Positions 45,475 to 56,024 of a stretch of DNA of 64,000 bases are shown piece by piece. How positions within the stretch are numbered: the first letter of the stretch is position 1; each line of letters opens with the position of its first letter. The notes beneath the pieces were generated by a model. That model did not search any database. It was not told where the DNA came from and saw only the letters and a list, made by a program, of their open reading frames with translations. The stretch lies in the NCBI RefSeq assembly GCF_008698235.1, contig NZ_PEBH01000011.1, positions 44,986 through 108,985 of the forward strand. Reading direction: 5' to 3'. The translations under genes were made by a program, and so were the position numbers. The stretch comes from Bifidobacterium rousetti (GTDB lineage: Bacteria; Actinomycetota; Actinomycetes; Actinomycetales; Bifidobacteriaceae).

Positions 45475-46092
45475 ATGACAGATCAGCAGAATATGCAGGA
45501 CGACCCTCAGCAGCCTGAGCTGCTGAGGGTTTGTCGTATCGGCCGCGCCCAGGGCATGAAGGGCGAGGTCACCGTACAGATCTTCACCGACGAACCGGAA
45601 TGGCGTTTCGAGCCCGGGTCGGTGCTGTATTCCGAGGACGGCGAGACGGAGTACACCATTGAATCCTCTCGCACGTTCAAGAACCGATGGATCATCAAAC
45701 TGGATGGCTGCGACGACCGCAACGCCTCCGAGGCGCTCAACGGCACCATGCTGTACGGCGAGGCCGACGATCCGGACGACATGCTCGAGGCCGACGAATG
45801 GTATCCGAAGGATCTCATCGGCCTCGAGGCGCGCATGGACGAGGAGAACGCGCTCGGCGTCGAGGCCGGGCGCGTGGTGGGCAAGGTCGTCGATGTGATC
45901 GACTCCCCCGCCCAGTCATTGCTCAAGATCCGTCTCGCCGAGCCGGTGACGGTCGGCACCGCCAAGGACGGCACGCCGGTGGTCGAGAAGACCGCGCTGG
46001 TGCCGTTCGTCGACGAGATCGTGCCTGAGATCGACCTTGAGGAGGGCTATCTCACCCTCGACCCGCCGGGCGGGCTGATCCCGGGGATGTGA
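45475..46092 (+). CDS. rimM: ribosome maturation factor RimM
   Basis: Assembly factor for the 30S head that binds S19. The 205-residue product has the N-terminal RimM domain with VCRIGRAQGMKGEVTVQIFT and a C-terminal PRC-barrel domain with EWYPKDLIGLEA and EKTALVPFVDEIVPEIDL, ending GGLIPGM. TACACT (45462-45467) lies 7 nt before the ATG and there is no ribosome site, so it is probably leaderless. It follows khpA and stands convergent with the peptide ABC genes. Confidence 0.94.
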   Translation: MTDQQNMQDDPQQPELLRVCRIGRAQGMKGEVTVQIFTDEPEWRFEPGSVLYSEDGETEYTIESSRTFKNRWIIKLDGCDDRNASEALNGTMLYGEADDPDDMLEADEWYPKDLIGLEARMDEENALGVEAGRVVGKVVDVIDSPAQSLLKIRLAEPVTVGTAKDGTPVVEKTALVPFVDEIVPEIDLEEGYLTLDPPGGLIPGM

Positions 46093-46105
46093 TCGATCCC
46101 CCGGA

Positions 46106-48082
<1,977 letters not shown>

Positions 48083-48083
48083 A

Positions 48084-49010
48084 TCACGCCTCCTTCGAGC
48101 GCGGGTCGACGACGTCGCGGATGCGGTCGCCGAGCACGTTGATGCTGACCACGGTGATGAAGACCGCGAACCCCGGCGGGATCCACAGCCACCAGCGCTT
48201 CTGGAAGTCCATGAGGTTCGAGGCGACGGCCATCATGTTGCCCCACGAGGCGTTCGGCGGCATGACGCCGAGGCCGAGGAAGCTCAGCGTCGACTCCATG
48301 AGGATGCCGCCGGCCACGCTCAGCGTGGTCTGCACGATGAGCAGCGGGTAGACGTTGGGCAGCAGGTGGTGGAACAGGCGCGAGCGGGTGCTCAGCCCCA
48401 GCGCCTCGGTGGCCTTCATGTACAGCTCCTCGCGCAGCGAGAGCACCTCGCCGCGGATCATGCGGGCGATGCCGGGCCAGCCGATGAGGCTCAGCATGAT
48501 CATCACCACGTAGATGCGCGAGTCGGGCGGCACCTTGAACGCGGAGAGGAACGCGGCCATGATGATGAGCAGCGGCAGGCTCGGGATGGACATGAGCAGG
48601 TCGGCGACGCGCATGATGACCGCGTCGACGAGGCCGCCGAAGTAGCCGGAGGCGACGCCGACGAGCGCGCCCAGCACGATCGACATGACGGTCGACAGGA
48701 TGCCGATGAGCATCGAGACGCGGCCCGCGTACATCAGTCGCGTGAGCACGTCGCGGCCGTAGTCGTCGGTGCCGAGCCAGTGCGCGAGGGTCGGCGCCTG
48801 CTCGGCGAAGCGCACGTTGAGCTGGTTCTGGCCATACGGGCTGAACAGCGGGCCCAGATAGCTGAACACCAGCATGAAGATGAGGATGCCGATCGCGATC
48901 TGCGCGGCGCGGATGTGCACGAGGTCGCGCGTGTAGCGTCGCCACAGCGGGATCGTGCGGTTGGGCTTGGACTTGACGCCGATCATGTTCGTTGCCTTCG
49001 ATTTCGCCAT
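48084..49010 (-). CDS. peptide ABC transporter permease (DppC type)
   Basis: Inner-membrane permease of the DppC/OppC family. The 308-residue product has an N-terminal cytoplasmic stretch, about six hydrophobic helices, and the ATPase-coupling EAA-like loop EALGLSTRSRLFHHLLPN. The first periplasmic loop (GTDDYGRDVLTRLMYAG) is the family signature GTDxxGRD. The ATG at 49010 lies 1 bp behind a stop codon of the broken DppB-type gene. The coupling partner is the fused ATPase downstream. Confidence 0.92.
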   Translation of the reverse strand: MAKSKATNMIGVKSKPNRTIPLWRRYTRDLVHIRAAQIAIGILIFMLVFSYLGPLFSPYGQNQLNVRFAEQAPTLAHWLGTDDYGRDVLTRLMYAGRVSMLIGILSTVMSIVLGALVGVASGYFGGLVDAVIMRVADLLMSIPSLPLLIIMAAFLSAFKVPPDSRIYVVMIMLSLIGWPGIARMIRGEVLSLREELYMKATEALGLSTRSRLFHHLLPNVYPLLIVQTTLSVAGGILMESTLSFLGLGVMPPNASWGNMMAVASNLMDFQKRWWLWIPPGFAVFITVVSINVLGDRIRDVVDPRSKEA

Positions 49011-49011
49011 C

Positions 49012-49098
49012 TCACGCCTGCGCCTTCTGCGCGAGTCGCACGCGCGGGTCGGCGATCGAGTACGCGATGTCGGCGAGGAAGTTGCCGAGGATCGTCAA
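49012..49098 (-). pseudogene. 3' remnant of a DppB-type permease gene
   Basis: Reading leftward from about 49098 the frame gives LTILGNFLADIAYSIADPRVRL and ends at TGA (49014-49012), which is the C-terminal helix and tail of a DppB/OppB permease. Upstream of 49098 the sequence loses all similarity and hits a TAA about 17 codons further. The start and the rest of the gene, as well as the binding protein, are missing. The operon appears truncated by a deletion. Confidence 0.82.
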
Positions 49099-49281
49099 TT
49101 CTGATGGCGCGCTATCCGCACCGCGGTTTTCCGCGGGATGTGAGCGTTATCGGTTCCGTCGATAGCCCGCTTTTCCACCGCGAAATCTCACGTTTGACGC
49201 CACGATACGAGATATTTCATCGTGGGAGATTCCGCGGCCCAGTCTCGGGCTCCGTCCCGGCGCCCCTCCGACGCCCCGCCG

Positions 49282-50259
49282 CTACTTCGCCGCGAGGGCG
49301 GTGACGCGCGTCATGAACCTCTCGAGGAACTCCGGCACGTCGACGCCGAGGGCGACCTGCGTGCGCTTGTCCGGATCGGTCAGGCGCGCCCGGTCGCCGA
49401 TCGTACGGCCGCGGAACGCGCCGTCCAGATCGACCTTGAGGTTCACGCCGAGCGTCGTGACGAGCGTCGGGTCGAGCGCGGCGGCGACGGCGAGCGGATC
49501 GTGCAGGCCGCATCCGCCGATCTCGGGCTGGTTGGCGAGGTAGAAGTCGATGTAGTAGTCGGTCATGTCGGCGAGGAAGTCGCCCGCCGGGGTGCCGAGG
49601 GCGCGCCAGACGGCCGTGCCCTTGCGGGTCAGCGCGGTCTGGTGGGTCACGTCGAGCCCGATCATCGTAGTGCGTGCGCCGCAGCGGAACAGGCGGTCGG
49701 CGGCCTCGGGGTCCTGGGAGATGTTCGCCTCGGCGCCCGGGCTCACGTTGCCCGGCACGGTGAGAGCCCCGCCCATCAGGGTGATGCGCGCGCCGGAGTC
49801 CCTGACGTCCGGGGCCTTGTCGAGGACGGTCGCCATCGTCGTCATCGCGCCGGTCGGCACGATCACGAGGTTCTCGCCGTACGTGCGCACCGCGTCGATG
49901 ATGAAGTCGACCGCGGAGCCGTCCGGCTCGGCCTCGCGCGGCGAGTCCGGGATCTCGGCACCGCCGAGGCCGTTGGGCGCGTGGACCGCGACCGATCCGG
50001 CACTCGGCTTCCACGGGCCGTTCGCCACCGGATCATAGGCGAGCGGATGGTCGACGCCCGGGTAGACGGGCACGTCGTCGCGCCCGAACAGGTGCAGCAC
50101 GGCGAGCGAGTTGCGCACGCCCCGGCGCACGGTGACGTTCCCGTACGTGCCGGTCACGCCGATGAGGTCGGCCTCGTCGGCGCTGCCCAGCGCGTAGGCG
50201 ATCGCCAGCGTGTCGTCGATGCCCGTGTCCAGATCCAGAATCAGCTTGCGTGCCGCCAT
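49282..50259 (-). CDS. nucleoside hydrolase
   Basis: Hydrolyses ribonucleosides to a base and ribose for salvage. The 325-residue product has the N-terminal metal-binding motif LDLDTGIDDTLAIAYAL with the Asp cluster, LMGGALTVPGNVSPGAEANI, and HDPLAVAAALDP near the C-terminus, all typical of the IunH family. The ATG at 50259 is chosen because AAGGAG lies 6 nt upstream; the ATG at 50262 leaves 3 nt. It is divergent from trmD. Nothing shows whether it prefers purine or pyrimidine nucleosides. Confidence 0.9.
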   Translation of the reverse strand: MAARKLILDLDTGIDDTLAIAYALGSADEADLIGVTGTYGNVTVRRGVRNSLAVLHLFGRDDVPVYPGVDHPLAYDPVANGPWKPSAGSVAVHAPNGLGGAEIPDSPREAEPDGSAVDFIIDAVRTYGENLVIVPTGAMTTMATVLDKAPDVRDSGARITLMGGALTVPGNVSPGAEANISQDPEAADRLFRCGARTTMIGLDVTHQTALTRKGTAVWRALGTPAGDFLADMTDYYIDFYLANQPEIGGCGLHDPLAVAAALDPTLVTTLGVNLKVDLDGAFRGRTIGDRARLTDPDKRTQVALGVDVPEFLERFMTRVTALAAK

Positions 50260-50317
50260 CATGTGCTCCTTCGTGCGATTGTTCCTATACGCACCTCTTA
50301 CGATAGGGTGGGTGGTT

Positions 50318-51157
50318 ATGAAGATCGATATCGTGAGCGTGTTCCCCGAATATTTCGACGTGATGGGGCTGAGCCTGATGGGCAAGGCGCAGGAGAAGGG
50401 CCTGTTGCGCATTACGGCGCATAACCTGCGCGATTGGACGCATGACGTGCACCACTCGGTCGACGACACCCCGGTCGGCGGCGGCGCGGGCATGGTCATG
50501 AAACCCAGTGTCTGGGCCGAATGTCTTGATGAGCTGCTCGGTCTCGAGCCGGCGGATATCGAGGCCCCCGCGCCAAACGACAGGGCGACCGCCCCGACCG
50601 ATCAACCGACCCCAGTCCTGATCTTCCCCAATCCGTCGGCGCCGCTGTTCACGCAACGCGACGCGACCGAGCTCTCCCACGCCGGCCACCTGCTGTTCGG
50701 CTGCGGCCGCTACGAGGGCTATGACGCGCGCATCCCCGAGTACTACCGCTCGCGCGGCGTGGACGTGCGCGAGTATTCGATCGGCGATTACGTGCTCAAC
50801 GGCGGCGAGGTCGCCACCTCGGTGATGATCGAGGCGATCACCCGCCTGATTCCGGGGTTCATGGGCAACTCCGACTCCATCGTCGAGGAATCCTACACCG
50901 GGCAGAACGCCCTGCTCGAGCATCACCAGTACACGAAGCCGGCCGAATGGCGCGGCCTCAAGGTACCGGACATCCTCCTGTCCGGCGACCACGGCAAGGT
51001 GGACCGCTACCGCCGCGACGAGGCGCTGGAGCGCACCAGCGAGATCCGCCCCGACCTGATCGAGCGGCTCGACTGCAAGGCACTCGACAAGGCCGACCGC
51101 AAGACGCTGATCGCGCTCGGCTGGGAGGTCTCCTCGGCTCATCCGAGGAGGGTGTGA
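50318..51157 (+). CDS. trmD: tRNA (guanine-37-N1)-methyltransferase
   Basis: SPOUT methyltransferase that makes m1G37 in tRNA and prevents frameshifting. The 279-residue product has DIVSVFPEYFDVM, GGGAGMVMKPSVW, the knot region LLFGCGRYEGYDARI with YSIGDYVLNGGEVA, and PDILLSGDHGKV. It has a Pro/Thr-rich insert at about residues 85-105. TAGGGT (50304-50309) ends 8 nt before the ATG, so it is probably leaderless. Although rimM and rpsP lie about 5 kb upstream, the peptide ABC genes separate them. Confidence 0.95.
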   Translation: MKIDIVSVFPEYFDVMGLSLMGKAQEKGLLRITAHNLRDWTHDVHHSVDDTPVGGGAGMVMKPSVWAECLDELLGLEPADIEAPAPNDRATAPTDQPTPVLIFPNPSAPLFTQRDATELSHAGHLLFGCGRYEGYDARIPEYYRSRGVDVREYSIGDYVLNGGEVATSVMIEAITRLIPGFMGNSDSIVEESYTGQNALLEHHQYTKPAEWRGLKVPDILLSGDHGKVDRYRRDEALERTSEIRPDLIERLDCKALDKADRKTLIALGWEVSSAHPRRV

Positions 51158-51163
51158 AAGGAA

Positions 51164-51207
51164 GGCCGGTTCCCGGGGATCGCACACACGAATCCCGTGA
51201 ACCGGCC
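51164..51207. terminator. terminator-like hairpin between trmD and nitroreductase
   Basis: GGCCGGTTC (51164-51172) pairs with GAACCGGCC (51199-51207), with an inner GGGAT/ATCCC pair. On the minus strand it is followed by TTCCTTTC. It separates the two convergent genes and may serve both. Confidence 0.75.
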
Positions 51208-51216
51208 CCGGTTAGA

Positions 51217-51819
51217 TCACAGACCGAACACCTTGACGCGGGCGTCGGCCGGCTGCTTGTCGACCGGGCCGGCCGGCTGGGCGACGACGCCGAACGGCAT
51301 CTGGGCCTGCAGCTTCCAGCTCGCCGGCAGGCCGAACTCGGCGGTGACGGCCTCGTCGATCAGCGGGTTGTAGTGCTGCAGGGATGCGCCGAGGCCCTTC
51401 TCGGCGAGCGCGGTCCACACGGCGAGCTGCAGCATGCCGGCGGCGTCACGGGCGAAGCCGGGGAAGTTGGCGGCGTAGGCCGGGATGTTCTCCTGCAGCT
51501 GCTTGGTGACGTCCTCGTCGTCGTAGAACAGCACGGTGCCATGGCCGGCGGCGAAGCCGTTGATCTTGGCCTCGGTGGCCTTGAACTGCTCATCGTCGTT
51601 GACGACCTTGCGCAGGGTCTCCTTGACGATGCCCCACAGCTTCTGGTTGGCGTCGCCGAACAGGACGACGGCGCGCTGCGGCTGGGAGTTGAAGGCGCTC
51701 GGCACCTCGACGGTGACCTTCTTGACGAGGTCGGCGATCTCCTGGTCGCTGATCGGGGAGGCGTCGGTCAGGGCGTACTGGGAGCGGCGCTTTTCGAGTT
51801 CCTCGACGAAGTTCGACAT
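51217..51819 (-). CDS. nitroreductase family protein
   Basis: FMN-dependent oxidoreductase of the nitroreductase fold, 200 residues. It has the family start NFVEELEKRRSQYAL, the PSAFNSQPQRAVVLFG flavin segment, and LQLAVWTALAEKGLGASLQH plus PASWKLQAQMPFGV near the end. The physiological substrate (quinone, nitro compound, or other) is unknown. The ATG at 51819 follows GAAAGGGAC; a longer in-frame start at 52062 lacks similarity. Upstream is a 330-bp gap with a small inverted repeat (CAGATT-N5-AATCTG, 51918-51934). Confidence 0.9.
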   Translation of the reverse strand: MSNFVEELEKRRSQYALTDASPISDQEIADLVKKVTVEVPSAFNSQPQRAVVLFGDANQKLWGIVKETLRKVVNDDEQFKATEAKINGFAAGHGTVLFYDDEDVTKQLQENIPAYAANFPGFARDAAGMLQLAVWTALAEKGLGASLQHYNPLIDEAVTAEFGLPASWKLQAQMPFGVVAQPAGPVDKQPADARVKVFGL

Positions 51820-52149
51820 GATTGTCCCTTTCACATGATTGCACATGGTTCGGTGTTCCGGCCCTCCACGACGCCCGGCACCTGATCGGTCCACGTCGGT
51901 GAACGTCAGGCGTCGTACAGATTGCCACAATCTGACATATATCGTTTCGATCCATTGCTTACGAATACCACGATACGAGATATCCCAGACAGCGCGATTC
52001 CGCCCGACTCGTTCCACCGCCCGGCCCCTCTCGACTTCACCCGAGGCGTTCCACTGGCCCACCCCATCTCGACTTTGCCCGGCCCCCTCTGACGAGGGGG
52101 CTGTCAGCGAAGCTGACTGGGGGAGAGACAGACGAAGCCGACAGACACA
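51820..52149. other. intergenic region upstream of the nitroreductase gene
   Basis: No reading frame of note. It contains CAGATT-GCCAC-AATCTG (51918-51934), an operator-like inverted repeat; the word CCACGATACGAGATAT (51968-51983), which is shared with 49200-49215; and the inverted copy of the CCCCTC/GAGGGG element at 52081-52127. Confidence 0.6.
52081..52127. repeat. CCCCTC/GAGGGG double-hairpin repeat, inverted copy
   Basis: GGCCCCCTC-TGAC-GAGGGGGC then TGTCAGC-GAA-GCTGACTGGGGG repeats the 19166-19210 copy almost exactly, in the same orientation. It lies between the nitroreductase promoter region and the rsmD stop. Confidence 0.85.
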
Positions 52150-52764
52150 TCACTCCTCGGCGCGCTCGATATAGAACACGGCGGTCTCGCCGTAATCGCG
52201 ACGATCGGTGACGCCCCACCCGGCGGGCGGATTGGGGTCGGCGGAGCGCGCGGAACGCTCCAGCACAATCACCGTGCCTTCGCCCGCCATGCCCGAGGAG
52301 GCAAGATCGGCGAGCAGTTTCTCGCACGCCTCGGTCTCGAACGCGTAGGGCGGGTCGATGAAGATCACGTCGTAGGCGTCGGCCGCGGGCAAGGTCACCG
52401 CGCCATCGCCCGCCACCCGGTGCGCCGGCTCGACGAACCGCTCCGCCTTCGCCTTGACCACGCGAGCCCTCAGATCCGCCGACCACGCGCGGTTGCGCTT
52501 CAGCGCGCCCAGCGTCTTCGCGATCAGCGCGGCCGCCGGACCGTTGGCCTCGACGGCGACCAGCTCACGGCCCCCACGCGACAGCGCCTCGACGCCGAGC
52601 GCGCCGGTGCCGGCGAACAGGTCGAGCACGCGGGCGTCGTCAAGCACGCCCCACGAGTCGAGCCGGGAGAAGATCGCCTCCTTGGTGCGGTCGGTGGTGG
52701 GGCGGGTCACGCTTTTCGGCGTGGCCAGCGCCATGCCCTTGAATCGTCCGGAAATCACACGCAT
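52150..52764 (-). CDS. rsmD: 16S rRNA (guanine-966-N2)-methyltransferase
   Basis: Methylates guanine 966 of 16S rRNA during 30S assembly. The 204-residue product starts MRVISGRFKGMALATP and has VLDLFAGTGALGVEALSRG as the SAM site and the catalytic YDVIFIDPPYAFE. TAAAGT (52778-52773) ends 8 nt before the ATG at 52764, so it is probably leaderless. It lies 11 bp behind the recG stop, so the two are a unit, as in other actinobacteria. The long in-frame extension into recG is not real. Confidence 0.93.
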   Translation of the reverse strand: MRVISGRFKGMALATPKSVTRPTTDRTKEAIFSRLDSWGVLDDARVLDLFAGTGALGVEALSRGGRELVAVEANGPAAALIAKTLGALKRNRAWSADLRARVVKAKAERFVEPAHRVAGDGAVTLPAADAYDVIFIDPPYAFETEACEKLLADLASSGMAGEGTVIVLERSARSADPNPPAGWGVTDRRDYGETAVFYIERAEE

Positions 52765-52775
52765 GACGACCGACT

Positions 52776-55223
52776 TTAGTTGGAGGTGAGGAAGGTCTCG
52801 TTGCCGCGCGTGAAGTCGAGCACGGCGCCGGCGAGCTGCGGGTTGCCGGACAGCTCGGGGTCGGCGGCGAGCAGCCGTTCCGCGCGCGAGCGCGCGTCGA
52901 CGATGAGGTCGGCGTCCTTGACGACGCGCAGCAGTTTGAGCCCCGATTTGGCGCCGGACTGCGCATCGCCGAGCACATCGCCGGCGCCGCGCAGCTCGAG
53001 ATCGGCCTTGGCGATCTCGGCGCCGTCGAGCGACCCGCGGATGACCTCGAGCCGTTGCGCGGCAAGCGAGCCGGCCTCGGCGCGCGAGACGAGGAACGCC
53101 CAGCTGTCGGTGCCGCCGCGTCCGACGCGCCCGCGCAGCTGATGCAGCTGCGACAGGCCGTACCGGTCGGCGTCGAAGATGACGATGCAGCTGGCCTGCT
53201 TGACGTCGACGCCCACCTCGATGACGGTGGTGGCGACCAGCACCGGGGTCTCGCCAGAGGCGAATCCGGCCATGACGGCGGTCTTGACGTCGTCCTTGTC
53301 GCGTCCGGTCATCGTCGCGAACCTCACGCCCTTGAACTGCGGCAGGGATTCGAGACGCGCGGCAATCTCCGCGACCGAGTGCAGCGGCGGGCGCGCCACC
53401 GCCTCGCCGTTCTCGTCCACCGCCTCGAACAGGTCGTCGATGCCGTCGCCACCCGCGTCCGAGCCCGCCCCTTCCGTGTCCGCATCCGCGTCGATGCGCG
53501 CACACACGATGTACGCGCGCTCCCCCGCGTCGATGCGCGCGCGGATGTGCGCGAACATGCGCCCCATCGTCGCCCCGTCCGCCTCGTCGACGACGATCGT
53601 GCGGATCGGCTTGCGGCCGCCGGGCAGTTCGGTCAGCCACGAGATGTCGAGGTCGCCGAACCAGGTCATCGCGGCGGTGCGCGGGATCGGCGTCGCGGTC
53701 ATCACCAGCAGGTGGGGCACGCTGCCGTCATCCGACGCCACGTTGAGCGCGTCACGCTGTTCGACGCCGAAACGGTGCTGCTCGTCGATGACGACGAGCG
53801 CGAGGTTCGGCGCCTGGAAGCTCTTGGAGAACGCGGCGTGCGTCGCGACGATGATGCCCGCCTCGCCACCGGCCGCCGACGCGAGCGCCTTGCGCCGCGC
53901 CGCGAGCCGCATCCCGCCGGTCAGCATCGTGACCGGCACGACCGGCTCCCCGGCCGGCCCCTCGGCCGATCCCCCGGCCATCGCCTCGACCATGCGACGG
54001 ATGGTGTCGTAGTGCTGTTCGGCGAGGACCTGCGTGGGCGCGACGAGCACGGCCTGATACCCGGCGCCGACCGCCTGCATCATCGCGGCGAGCGCGACGA
54101 CGGTCTTGCCGGAGCCGACCTCGCCCTGCAGCAGGCGGCGCATCGGGCGCTCGCCGGACATGTCACGCGCGATGTCGTCGACGACCTGGCGCTGGCCGTG
54201 GGTCAACGCGAACGGCAGCGACGCGAGGAACCGGTCGCGCAGACCGGTTTGCGCCTGTGACTCCCCCACATTCCCGATCTCCAGCGGTTCCAGCGGACAC
54301 GGGTGGGCAGGGGCCTTGTGCGCGCTGTCACGCGCCCGAAGCAGCGCCGTCTGGCAGACGAACGCCTCCTCGTAGCGCAACGTCTCGATGCCCTTGTGGA
54401 ACAGTTCGACGGATTGGGGGTCGTGGACCGCGCGGAACGCCTCGGCCCGGTGCATGAGCCCGCGCGCGGCGCGAACATCCTCTGGCAGCACGTCGGGGAT
54501 GGCCTTGGCGAGCGTGCCGGCGAACTCCTCCTCATCGTCGTGCGATTGCAGGGCGATGTCGTCGGTGCCGGGCGCGGCCATGTCCCGTCCGCCGAGCGCC
54601 CACATCAGGCTCAGGATCGTCTCGTGGATGCGTTCGCTGGACAGTCGCGCCGACGCATGGTAGACGGGACGCGGCCGGCAGACGCGCGCGAGCCCCTCGA
54701 TCGGCGAGGGGGCGTCATAGTTTGTCGTGCGATACCCCGGATTGGACCGGTCGCGCACGTTGCGCTCGATGTCGACGCCCGGCGCGACGGTGAGGATCTG
54801 CGGATGCGTGAACTGCAGCTGGCCCATGTATTCGCCCGCCACGCCCGCGACGACCACGACGGCGCCACGGGCGAGCCTGGCCGACATCCAGTCGATGTAC
54901 CCGCGCTTGCCGGAGAAGAAGACGAGCCGGGCCTTGCCGGGGGCGACACCGCGGGTGGCCGCGAAGACGGCGTCATCGACGATGACCTCGAGCCTGAGCA
55001 TCCGGCCGGTCATCACACGCGACGAGACGACCGTCGCGACGAACGCCATCGACTCGCCGACGCGCGCCTCGCGCACGGCGCGCGCGGGCACCGGATCGGA
55101 CACGCGGAACGGATAGTAGGTCAGCGCGTCGCCGATGGTCGCGATGCCGAAGGATTTGAGCGCGGACACGCGCCGCGTGTTCGCCAGCAGCGAGGCGATA
55201 CGGGTATCCAACGTTATGCTCAT
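52776..55223 (-). CDS. recG: ATP-dependent DNA helicase RecG
   Basis: Branch-migrates replication forks and Holliday junctions. The 815-residue product has the N-terminal OB-type wedge region, then Walker A GEVGSGKTVVA, the DExH motif VVIDEQHRFGVEQ, motif III LVMTATPIPRT, and motif VI HQLRGRVGRGG. Acidic/Gly inserts interrupt the helicase lobes (e.g. EGAGSDAGGDG), making it longer than E. coli RecG (693). AACAAT (55237-55232) lies 8 nt before the ATG at 55223, so it is probably leaderless. rsmD follows after 11 bp. Confidence 0.95.
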   Translation of the reverse strand: MSITLDTRIASLLANTRRVSALKSFGIATIGDALTYYPFRVSDPVPARAVREARVGESMAFVATVVSSRVMTGRMLRLEVIVDDAVFAATRGVAPGKARLVFFSGKRGYIDWMSARLARGAVVVVAGVAGEYMGQLQFTHPQILTVAPGVDIERNVRDRSNPGYRTTNYDAPSPIEGLARVCRPRPVYHASARLSSERIHETILSLMWALGGRDMAAPGTDDIALQSHDDEEEFAGTLAKAIPDVLPEDVRAARGLMHRAEAFRAVHDPQSVELFHKGIETLRYEEAFVCQTALLRARDSAHKAPAHPCPLEPLEIGNVGESQAQTGLRDRFLASLPFALTHGQRQVVDDIARDMSGERPMRRLLQGEVGSGKTVVALAAMMQAVGAGYQAVLVAPTQVLAEQHYDTIRRMVEAMAGGSAEGPAGEPVVPVTMLTGGMRLAARRKALASAAGGEAGIIVATHAAFSKSFQAPNLALVVIDEQHRFGVEQRDALNVASDDGSVPHLLVMTATPIPRTAAMTWFGDLDISWLTELPGGRKPIRTIVVDEADGATMGRMFAHIRARIDAGERAYIVCARIDADADTEGAGSDAGGDGIDDLFEAVDENGEAVARPPLHSVAEIAARLESLPQFKGVRFATMTGRDKDDVKTAVMAGFASGETPVLVATTVIEVGVDVKQASCIVIFDADRYGLSQLHQLRGRVGRGGTDSWAFLVSRAEAGSLAAQRLEVIRGSLDGAEIAKADLELRGAGDVLGDAQSGAKSGLKLLRVVKDADLIVDARSRAERLLAADPELSGNPQLAGAVLDFTRGNETFLTSN

Positions 55224-55273
55224 GGCAATCCATTGTTCCCGCATATGCGGACGCGGACCAGTGAAGATAGCAA

Positions 55274-55303
55274 AAGCCCCCATCGGCGAACCGATGGGGG
55301 CTT
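55274..55303 (-). terminator. rpmB terminator
   Basis: AAGCCCCCATCGG (55274-55286) pairs with CCGATGGGGGCTT (55291-55303) around a CGAA tetraloop, followed by TTTTG on the minus strand. It is a textbook Rho-independent terminator behind rpmB. Confidence 0.92.
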
Positions 55304-55327
55304 CATAACGTTTACGCTATCGCGCAC

Positions 55328-55522
55328 TCACGCAACCACGCGCTGGACCTTGCCGGCCTTGAGGCACTTGGCGCACACGGCGATACGGACGTTCTGGCCG
55401 TCGACGGTGGTGCGCACCGGCTGAAGGTTCGGGCGGAAGCGACGCTTGTTGCGGATATGCGAGTGAGACACGGTGTATCCGACCTGCGGACCCTTGCCGC
55501 ACACTGCACAACGAGCTGCCAT
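55328..55522 (-). CDS. rpmB: 50S ribosomal protein L28
   Basis: Large-subunit protein of 64 residues. It has [15 protein letters not shown] at the start, [18 protein letters not shown] in the middle, and the second cysteine pair [11 protein letters not shown]. The two CxxC pairs suggest a zinc-binding (C+) form. The ATG at 55522 follows AGGGAG. It ends at a strong terminator and is a single-gene unit, distinct from rpmF which lies about 31 kb away. Confidence 0.96.
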   Translation of the reverse strand: MAARCAVCGKGPQVGYTVSHSHIRNKRRFRPNLQPVRTTVDGQNVRIAVCAKCLKAGKVQRVVA

Positions 55523-56024
55523 GATGGACTCCCTTTAACCTTGACTGTCAAGTCTTTCGCGTTCCGGCCGGGCACATCCGCATACGTCAGGCGCAATCGC
55601 CGACACACGCTGAGTGTCTAGCCGAACACACAACTTCACGAATATATCCCTAAATGCCGACAAACGCAACCGCGGCGTGGTATCCTACCCCGCGCACGGC
55701 GTCGAACGGCATCGAAACGCACCGAAACCCGCCGAAACGCCAAGGCGCCCACGCCGGCGAAATTCACCGGAAACCAACGGAAAACGGACCGCCCGTATCA
55801 TTTTGACCATTGCGATTCCAGCGTGTCAGCATAGAATCACGGTAGAACTGAAATTACATCCACAACTGCAACATAACAGACTGTATATGGCGGAGAGTCC
55901 CGCCCGCATCCAAGCCGCGCACTGACGCACGGCGGGGAACGACCGACGGGGCGACGACGCGGCGATGAAAATCGAAAAGGAACGGCCACGACCGGCCGCT
56001 TCCACGGGCACAAGGAGGACGACA
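55523..56024. other. intergenic region between rpmB and the PfkB-like gene
   Basis: This 502-bp gap shows no supported gene; a 103-codon frame at 55614 has no recognisable product. It contains the rpmB promoter side (CTTGACTGTCAAG palindrome at about 55540-55553) and, on the plus side, AT-rich sequence at 55790-55870 that could hold the PfkB promoter. A ribosome site CAAGGAGGACG ends the region. Confidence 0.5.

Noticed and set aside
52150..53640. 496-codon frame joining rsmD to upstream sequence
   Set aside because: The first 292 codons are an alternative frame of recG; only the C-terminal 204 residues match RsmD.
55614..55925. 103-codon plus-strand frame between rpmB and the PfkB-like gene
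   Set aside because: No ribosome site of note, a low-complexity product and no recognised domain; treated as non-coding.
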